Shown here: piece after piece, positions 1-5,776 of the stretch
Layout of the letters: each line of letters begins with the position of its first letter
Numbering within the stretch: the stretch's first letter is position 1
Assembly: GCA_023245515.1 (NCBI GenBank)
Contig: JAHFKE010000073.1
Coordinates: forward strand, 1 to 5,776
Origin: Candidatus Levyibacteriota bacterium
GTDB lineage: Bacteria; Patescibacteriota; Microgenomatia; Levybacterales; UBA12049
DNA: 5,776 bases
Direction of reading: 5' to 3'
Notes under the pieces: generated by a model
Seen by the model: the letters and a program-made list of their open reading frames with translations, nothing else
What the model was told of the DNA's origin: nothing
Database searches by the model: none
Translations under genes and position numbers: made by a program

Positions 1-2200
<2,200 letters not shown>

Positions 2201-2288
2201 TAGACGTGTTTACCCACGAGGTAGACTTTCTCTTCACTTACTAAGGAGCTATGCTTGCATAGCGACTAGACCTTTGATAACAGAAATT
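2201..2288 (+). other. 23S-5S internal transcribed spacer
   Basis: Spacer of about 88 nt between the mature 23S 3' end and 5S. It holds no tRNA. A perfect 7-bp inverted repeat, GCTATGC (2248-2254) with GCATAGC (2257-2263), forms a hairpin that may be a processing or folding element. The 3' end of the spacer (2271-2288) is the left arm of the 5S precursor stem, described separately. Confidence 0.75.
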
Positions 2289-2416
2289 TTCTGGTGATTT
2301 GAGCGACATGGCACCACCTCTTCCCATTCCGAACAGAGAAGTGAAACGCGTCAGCGCCCACGATACTGCGCATGCGGGACAATAGGTCATCACCAGGGAT
2401 TTTTTGTTATCAAGGG
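2271..2416 (+). other. 5S rRNA precursor processing stem (inverted repeat flanking 5S)
   Basis: The sequences on either side of 5S are complementary. Bases 2271-2282 pair with 2405-2416 over 12 bp (one G.U), with TTGATAACA at the core of the left arm. Bases 2283-2290 pair with 2397-2404 through A-T and G.U pairs and one T.T mismatch. The stem then runs directly into 5S helix I (2291-2298/2389-2396). The result is a nearly unbroken stem of about 28 bp that encloses the whole 5S rRNA. Such stems in rRNA operons are known substrates for double-strand RNA processing; that role here is inferred. Confidence 0.75.
2289..2398 (+). rRNA. rrf: 5S ribosomal RNA
   Basis: Recognised from the conserved core ATTCCGAACAGAGAAGTGAAACGC (pieces at 2326-2349), matching CCGAACTCAGAAGTGAAACGC of E. 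coli, and from helix I, CTGGTGAT (2291-2298) pairing with ATCACCAG (2389-2396). It follows the 23S gene in the usual operon order. The predicted length is about 110 nt against 120 nt in E. coli. The shortening is in the 3' half, where the helix IV region (about 2361-2386) lacks several bases. The exact ends are uncertain by a few bases because complementarity continues past helix I into the flanks. Confidence 0.95.
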
Positions 2417-2427
2417 AAATATCCAAC

Positions 2428-2453
2428 AAAACCGCCAGTAAGGGCGGTTTTTT
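2428..2453 (+). terminator. Intrinsic terminator of the rRNA operon
   Basis: AAACCGCC (2429-2436) pairs perfectly with GGCGGTTT (2443-2450) around a 6-nt loop and runs into six T residues (2448-2453). It sits about 30 nt beyond the 5S 3' end and 15 nt before the -35 box of the next gene, so it should end the rRNA transcript and insulate the downstream genes. Confidence 0.93.
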
Positions 2454-2467
2454 GGTGGGAAAATTTC

Positions 2468-2496
2468 TTGACAAAAAAAGCTAAGAGTGGTATCAC
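2468..2496 (+). promoter_or_regulatory. Promoter of the 162-aa orphan gene
   Basis: A consensus -35 box, TTGACA (2468-2473), is followed after 17 bp by TATCAC (2491-2496), which matches the -10 consensus at four of six positions. Only 7 nt separate the -10 from the ATG at 2504, so transcription would start at or next to the start codon. No ribosome binding site is present. Confidence 0.7.
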
Positions 2497-2503
2497 TTTC
2501 ACA

Positions 2504-2992
2504 ATGATAGAGCGATTGCCACAACGAATTCCTGAGAAGCTTTTATTGAATTCTTCTCAGAAACCAACAAGAGTAACCTCTTCTGAGCTTTTAAAGATGA
2601 CGAAAAAACGAGAAGGAAGAAGGGATCTTATTGCATTACCGCCTGGTTTTGCTGTCAATGTTTCGTTACTGTGTGCTGGTTCCCCTGGAAATGGTGTACT
2701 TGAATTAGGTATATGGGAAGTTCGGTCATTAGTAGAGGTGGAACTGACCGGCTACATAGCAAGTATAGACTATGATCATGTTTTGTTTACTCCTGTTTCA
2801 GAAGAGACGGCGGAAGCCCCTTCTGTTAAAGAACGTCTCTCATTGAACAGACGTGTCAGGAATGAGCGCTATTGGAGTTGGCTAGAACAGCAACCTCATC
2901 TTCTTGAACAAGTTTTCAAATCATCTATTTCTCCTGATGAGATCATTTATAGTATCAACCTCAGTGCAATTCTTAAAGAAGAACTTACCTGA
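2504..2992 (+). CDS. Hypothetical protein, 162 aa, unrecognised family
   Basis: The function is not recognised. The reading frame is open further upstream into the 5S gene, but that extension crosses the rRNA terminator and the promoter, so the ATG at 2504 just after the -10 box is the supported start. The protein has a basic N-terminal third (K/R-rich around residues 20-40). A probable beta-rich middle follows (about 42-98, with alternating hydrophobics such as LIALPPGFAVNVSLL and VEVELTGYIASI). The C-terminal part (about 108-162) is charged and probably helical, with WSWLEQQ near 124-130. There is one cysteine (57), no signal peptide and no clear membrane segment, so it is probably cytoplasmic. 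The gene is first in a row of four same-strand genes and has its own promoter. Coding status is supported by the promoter, the codon-like composition and the stop (TGA) placed before the next promoter. Confidence 0.75.
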   Translation: MIERLPQRIPEKLLLNSSQKPTRVTSSELLKMTKKREGRRDLIALPPGFAVNVSLLCAGSPGNGVLELGIWEVRSLVEVELTGYIASIDYDHVLFTPVSEETAEAPSVKERLSLNRRVRNERYWSWLEQQPHLLEQVFKSSISPDEIIYSINLSAILKEELT

Positions 2993-2998
2993 TGGGAA

Positions 2999-3023
2999 GC
3001 GTTATTTAAGCATAGCGCCCTTT
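2999..3023 (+). terminator. Weak hairpin after the 162-aa gene, possible terminator
   Basis: GCGTTAT (2999-3005) pairs with ATAGCGC (3012-3018) over 7 bp with one G.T, 6 nt after the stop codon. Only a short T run (3021-3023) follows, so termination efficiency would be low. No comparable structure was seen after the next two genes. Confidence 0.3.
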
Positions 3024-3028
3024 CGATG

Positions 3029-3065
3029 CTCTAGACTTGCCTCGAAGCTCTTCATTTGGTAAAAT
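3029..3065 (+). promoter_or_regulatory. Promoter of the 240-aa gene, with upstream TCTAGAC motif
   Basis: TTGCCT (3037-3042), 17 bp, then TAAAAT (3060-3065; five of six matches to the -10 consensus). The ATG is 8 nt beyond the -10, so the mRNA should be leaderless or nearly so, and there is no Shine-Dalgarno sequence. CTCTAGACTTG (3029-3039) overlaps the -35, and TCTTCATTTG (3049-3058) fills the spacer. Both strings recur at identical spacing before the 344-aa gene. Confidence 0.7.
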
Positions 3066-3073
3066 GCTCTCTT

Positions 3074-3796
3074 ATGACTGAGCGTCTATTACCAAATGAT
3101 GGTGGATTCAAAGATAAAGGACAGCATCTTGTCGAGTTTCAAAGAAGACTCCGTGGGATTGTTGCACCTGTTGAAACATTTGCACTCCAACAAATTGATG
3201 ATTTAAGCAGCTCATCGAGTGTTTTGAGAGATGGTCAAACGTGTCTGATCGAGCAGCCAAAAACAGATTCACAAGATGCTTGGAGCATTGAATATCGAGA
3301 AAACGAGAGGATTACTCCTCTCGTTTATACACAAACGTTAGTTTCAGAAGAATCGGTTTTTGATGGTATGCACATGTCAATAGGATTTGTAGATAGTAAA
3401 ACACATGATATTACCTTTCGATGGAATTGGCCAGAAGATCTCTCAGAAATTGAAGAGAAGGCAAGTCTCTTGCCAGGACTTATGCGAGGGTTAGATGCTG
3501 CTGCTATCTTTGGAGCGCGTGATTATTGGTTGTCTTTTTCTTTGGGTGCACATGATATACCACCATCTATCTCGCGAGGATTAGAGAGTGAGGAGTTAGT
3601 GGTGCAAAGATATGAATATTCAGTTCCTGATCGTACATTTCAGATAAGCCAGCGTAACACTTCAGCATTGCAACATCTGACAACAGGTGTGTATACAGAG
3701 GCAATGGATAGGCAGCTTGGCCTAGAGCTTTCAAAAAAAGAATATGAGCAACTTGTTGGGGAAGCAGTGTCATTGGTTCCTACAATATCCTCCTGA
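3074..3796 (+). CDS. Hypothetical protein, 240 aa, remote paralogue of the next gene
   Basis: No known family is recognised. The start at ATG 3074 is chosen because it lies 8 nt after a good -10 box; the upstream TTG at 3056 lies before the -10 and would not be transcribed from this promoter. Residues 15-41 look like an amphipathic helix (GQHLVEFQRRLRG). A serine-rich linker follows (45-49). A region of probable beta strands comes next (70-117, including MSIGF at 101-105 and DITFRWNW at 112-119). A helix (121-145) and more strands (152-200) follow. The C-terminal helix ends in VGEAVSLVP (228-236). No signal peptide or membrane segment is evident and cysteine is almost absent, so a soluble cytoplasmic protein is likely. 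The domain order and several short strings match the 268-aa product downstream. Only 33 nt separate the two genes, but the second has its own promoter. Confidence 0.82.
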   Translation: MTERLLPNDGGFKDKGQHLVEFQRRLRGIVAPVETFALQQIDDLSSSSSVLRDGQTCLIEQPKTDSQDAWSIEYRENERITPLVYTQTLVSEESVFDGMHMSIGFVDSKTHDITFRWNWPEDLSEIEEKASLLPGLMRGLDAAAIFGARDYWLSFSLGAHDIPPSISRGLESEELVVQRYEYSVPDRTFQISQRNTSALQHLTTGVYTEAMDRQLGLELSKKEYEQLVGEAVSLVPTISS

Positions 3797-3810
3797 TCAA
3801 TCTAGACATG

Positions 3811-3819
3811 TGGTATAAT
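3811..3819 (+). promoter_or_regulatory. Extended -10 promoter of the 268-aa gene
   Basis: TGG followed by a perfect TATAAT (3814-3819) forms an extended -10 element. No convincing -35 is found at 16-18 bp upstream, which fits extended -10 promoters. TCTAGAC (3801-3807) lies immediately upstream, the same string found before the 240-aa and 344-aa genes but closer to the -10. The ATG at 3830 is 10 nt after the -10, which leaves a leader of only a few bases and no ribosome binding site. Confidence 0.72.
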
Positions 3820-3829
3820 ATGGGCTATT

Positions 3830-4636
3830 ATGCCTGAAAGATATATTCCATGGGGGAAAGAACCTCGTCGAAGACAAGCGGAATCAACACCTAACGAGCC
3901 TGTCGTGTCCGAACTAACTGCGGAGGGGAGAGAAAATCTTCGTCAACTAAAGAGACAATTTTCAAATACTGTTGATCAATCTGAGAGTACGCTTACTCAT
4001 TTTGCCACGGCGCTTCACGCTGCTAAAAAAAGTGAGGTGGGTAGTCGTAGAAAGAGAGGCTTACGCGAACCATATTATACAGATACTGGCGTTGTTCATG
4101 ACGGAGAACACGATTTTGGCTTTAGTTTTAGCTACCATAAGAAAAAAGGTGTGATAGTACCAGATTCATACATACAATCATTGCGTCATGTTCAGGAGCA
4201 GATTGTGTATCCTGCTTATCACCCTAATGAACCGAGTCTCAATGTTGGATTTACGGAAGGTAAACTTACCAGTGCTAGACTGGATGTTGGGCATGCCAAA
4301 TCACTTGGGGAGTTTAACAATCTGGCGACGAAACCAGAGAAATTGGATAAGATAAGCGAACGATTACGATTTGCGTTGCCAAAGGATGGTCAAACAAGAT
4401 CTATTAATTTGGGTGTCGATGTGCAGGAAGATCAATTTACCTTCAGAAGAAACGATAGTGCCGTAGTGTACTCCTTTGATCCAGAACAAAATAAATTTGT
4501 TTATGTGCCGCAAATGGCGCTCTCTTATGCTGAGGAGGCTGCTGAACAAAAGGACTTTGATACCATTATGACATATGAACCCGATGATGTTACCAAATAT
4601 GTAAGCGAGATGCTGTCTCTTATTCCACGCAAGTAG
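3830..4636 (+). CDS. Hypothetical protein, 268 aa, remote paralogue of the preceding gene
   Basis: No known family is recognised. The start is the first ATG after the extended -10 element. The N-terminus (1-30) is polar and Pro/Arg-rich, probably disordered. An amphipathic helix follows (about 31-64; ENLRQLKRQFSNTV), then a basic patch (72-79, RRKRG). A strand-rich region contains FGFSFSYHKKKG (96-107) and LNVGF (137-141). A helix lies at about 158-182 and further strands at 189-226 (INLGVDV, FTFRRNDSAVVYSF). The C-terminal helix ends in VSEMLSLIP (258-266). There is no signal peptide, membrane span or cysteine, so it is predicted cytoplasmic. The order of elements parallels the 240-aa neighbour, with the best matches in the N-terminal helix, the (M/L)-x-(I/V)-G-F strand and the C-terminal V-x-E-x-x-S-L-(V/I)-P. 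This suggests an old tandem duplication. Confidence 0.85.
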   Translation: MPERYIPWGKEPRRRQAESTPNEPVVSELTAEGRENLRQLKRQFSNTVDQSESTLTHFATALHAAKKSEVGSRRKRGLREPYYTDTGVVHDGEHDFGFSFSYHKKKGVIVPDSYIQSLRHVQEQIVYPAYHPNEPSLNVGFTEGKLTSARLDVGHAKSLGEFNNLATKPEKLDKISERLRFALPKDGQTRSINLGVDVQEDQFTFRRNDSAVVYSFDPEQNKFVYVPQMALSYAEEAAEQKDFDTIMTYEPDDVTKYVSEMLSLIPRK

Positions 4637-4681
4637 ATAAACAATTATTCAACCCTCGTTATTTTAATCAAGGACGCCTTA

Positions 4682-4718
4682 CTCTAGACTTGATTCTATC
4701 ATCTTCATTTGCTAGAAT
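4682..4718 (+). promoter_or_regulatory. Promoter of the TIKI/TraB-like gene, near copy of the 240-aa gene promoter
   Basis: TTGATT (4690-4695), 17 bp, then TAGAAT (4713-4718), with the ATG 9 nt later and no Shine-Dalgarno sequence. CTCTAGACTTG (4682-4692) and TCTTCATTTG (4702-4711) are identical to, and spaced identically with, the elements before the 240-aa gene. Upstream of it (4637-4681) no terminator is visible, so some read-through from the preceding gene is possible. Confidence 0.72.
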
Positions 4719-4727
4719 ACCTTTCTT

Positions 4728-5762
4728 ATGACTGAACATGAACCATCATCTTCGTCTCGCAAAGATCGAAGAAGTCTTTTGTATGATAGTGCGAAATTTG
4801 GACTGGCAAGCCTTGGTACCTATTGGGGTGGGAAAGAGGTTATCGGTCGCATGCTTTTTGACCAAGGCAAGACACCAGCTGAATTAGTAAAAGAAGATCA
4901 GCGACGAGCCCGTCGTGCCAGTACCTATGAACCTGTGCCTTCGAAAGATATTGCTGATACACAGCTTAATCTTGTCGGGGTAGTGCATACGGGAGAAGTG
5001 TTTGCTCGAAGGGAGCAGGATATTACCCAACGTATACAAAAATCTTCACTAGTTATGCTGGAATACTTTAATACACAGATGCAGTTAATGGCTCAGCCTG
5101 TTTCTGGTAGTGCTGGTGAGTATATAAGAAATTCTTTTCCACCAAGCGCCTATAATGATTTAGTAAGTGGTTTTTTTGGAGGAGTTGGAAGTATTTGTGC
5201 TCGAGAAGGAAAAGATATTGTTGTCGTGAATCCTGAAACAGACTGGTCTCAACGCCTTGATGCGTCCCTCCTGCTTGGTATTGGGGGTGGGCTTGTTGCC
5301 ACTGACGTTATACACGGAGGGAGATTGGCAGCAAAGAAATTGTTTAAAAAAGGAAATCCACTGCCGCGTCGTACTATTCTTCGCGCTGTAGGTTATGGTG
5401 CGGCTCTTACTAATCTTTCCTCATGGTACGATCAATTGGAACATACTGATCCTAAACAAGAAGAAAACCCTTATCGATGGAGTATGCTTGATTGGCGTGA
5501 TGCTGTCAGTGCACAAGGTATACGGCAAACAACGGAGATCTATAAAGAAGAATTACCTGCTTCCAGTGCTGTTACCCTCTTTCAGGGGAATGCGCATACT
5601 CGTAACACCTTATATTACCTTGATCATCCAACTATCGCTGAGGCAAAAATTACTGGTGTTTATCCACAATATCGTTTCGGAGGAGATTATTCTGTGCGAA
5701 GATATCACTATGATAAAAAGCTACATTCGTGGCAATTACGTGATCAGCAACCACTTAGATAA
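4728..5762 (+). CDS. Putative TIKI/TraB-superfamily protein, 344 aa
   Basis: Assigned on motif layout, not on overall similarity. LNLVGVVHTGE (80-90) contains a first GX2H motif (G84-H87) after a beta strand, followed by a helix and VMLEYF with Glu112. AREGKDIVVVNPE (158-170) resembles the A..G..VVLVD step of TraB-type domains. DWRDAVSA (255-262) could supply the conserved Arg (R257), and VTLFQGNAH (282-290) gives the second GX2H (G287-H290). This order is that of the TIKI/TraB/EreA/ChaN fold, in which the His and Glu residues form the presumed active site; TIKI members are metal-dependent proteases and TraB/PrgY act on peptide pheromones. The substrate here is unknown. Residues 20-44 and two glycine-rich hydrophobic stretches (181-195, 217-229) might touch the membrane, but no clear signal peptide or TM helix is seen. 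The start is set by the -10 box 9 nt upstream. A different GX2H protein fold remains possible. Confidence 0.8.
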   Translation: MTEHEPSSSSRKDRRSLLYDSAKFGLASLGTYWGGKEVIGRMLFDQGKTPAELVKEDQRRARRASTYEPVPSKDIADTQLNLVGVVHTGEVFARREQDITQRIQKSSLVMLEYFNTQMQLMAQPVSGSAGEYIRNSFPPSAYNDLVSGFFGGVGSICAREGKDIVVVNPETDWSQRLDASLLLGIGGGLVATDVIHGGRLAAKKLFKKGNPLPRRTILRAVGYGAALTNLSSWYDQLEHTDPKQEENPYRWSMLDWRDAVSAQGIRQTTEIYKEELPASSAVTLFQGNAHTRNTLYYLDHPTIAEAKITGVYPQYRFGGDYSVRRYHYDKKLHSWQLRDQQPLR

Positions 5763-5776
5763 TTAATTCTTCAATC

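Noticed and set aside
2201..2288. tRNA gene in the 23S-5S spacer
   Set aside because: Too short after the 5S stem is removed, with no T-loop GTTCRA motif or cloverleaf.
2241..2503. Minus-strand ORF 2241-2474 and the upstream extension of the 162-aa gene to 2372
   Set aside because: Both overlap the 5S gene and the rRNA terminator. The extension would start inside 5S and cross the gene's own promoter.
3056..3073. TTG at 3056 as start of the 240-aa gene
   Set aside because: It precedes and overlaps the -10 box at 3060-3065, so it would not be in the transcript; ATG 3074 has the same promoter spacing as the other genes.
4637..4681. Terminator between the 268-aa and 344-aa genes
   Set aside because: The AT-rich stretch has no stable hairpin followed by a T run.
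2504..5762. TGA recoded as glycine (code 25, as in Gracilibacteria)
   Set aside because: Two genes end in TGA just before the next promoter, no in-frame TGA occurs within the genes, and glycine is encoded by GGN.
3567..5766. Overlapping ORFs at 3567-3773 (-), 3972-4154 (+), 4364-4549 (-) and 5395-5766 (+)
   Set aside because: Shadows in other frames of the longer genes, which have promoters; these have none.

Overview
This window is the 3' part of a bacterial rRNA operon followed by four same-strand protein genes with no recognisable housekeeping function. The 23S rRNA enters the window at roughly E. coli position 1030 and runs to its 3' end near position 2200. It is followed by a short spacer without tRNA, a compact 5S rRNA and a strong intrinsic terminator. 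The 23S gene is split by a 336-nt group I intron (1462-1797), placed between the equivalents of E. coli U2500 and C2501 in the peptidyl transferase centre. I could fold almost the whole intron core by eye (P1-P10, including P7.1/P7.2), so the splice sites are set by structure and not only by the gap in the alignment.

Downstream (2504-5762) are four + strand genes of 162, 240, 268 and 344 codons. Three are unrecognised. The last has the layout of the TIKI/TraB superfamily: two GX2H motifs, a conserved Glu and an A..GKDIVVV segment. The 240- and 268-aa proteins look like remote paralogues of each other. Each gene has its own -10 element only 7-10 nt before the ATG and none has a Shine-Dalgarno sequence, so all four seem to be transcribed separately as leaderless or nearly leaderless mRNAs. 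Two promoters (240-aa and 344-aa genes) are near copies of each other, and the motif TCTAGAC occurs upstream of three of the genes, which suggests shared regulation.

Organism: the rRNA is clearly bacterial and the protein genes use the standard code (stops TGA, TGA, TAG, TAA; no sign of TGA reassignment). A self-splicing intron in rRNA, a short 5S rRNA, departures from near-universal 23S bases, leaderless genes and orphan proteins together suggest a Candidate Phyla Radiation (Patescibacteria) genome. This is inference, since the window has no 16S or ribosomal protein gene to place it. How the four proteins work together, if they do, cannot be read from the sequence. The only support is adjacency, shared promoter elements and the paralogy of two members.
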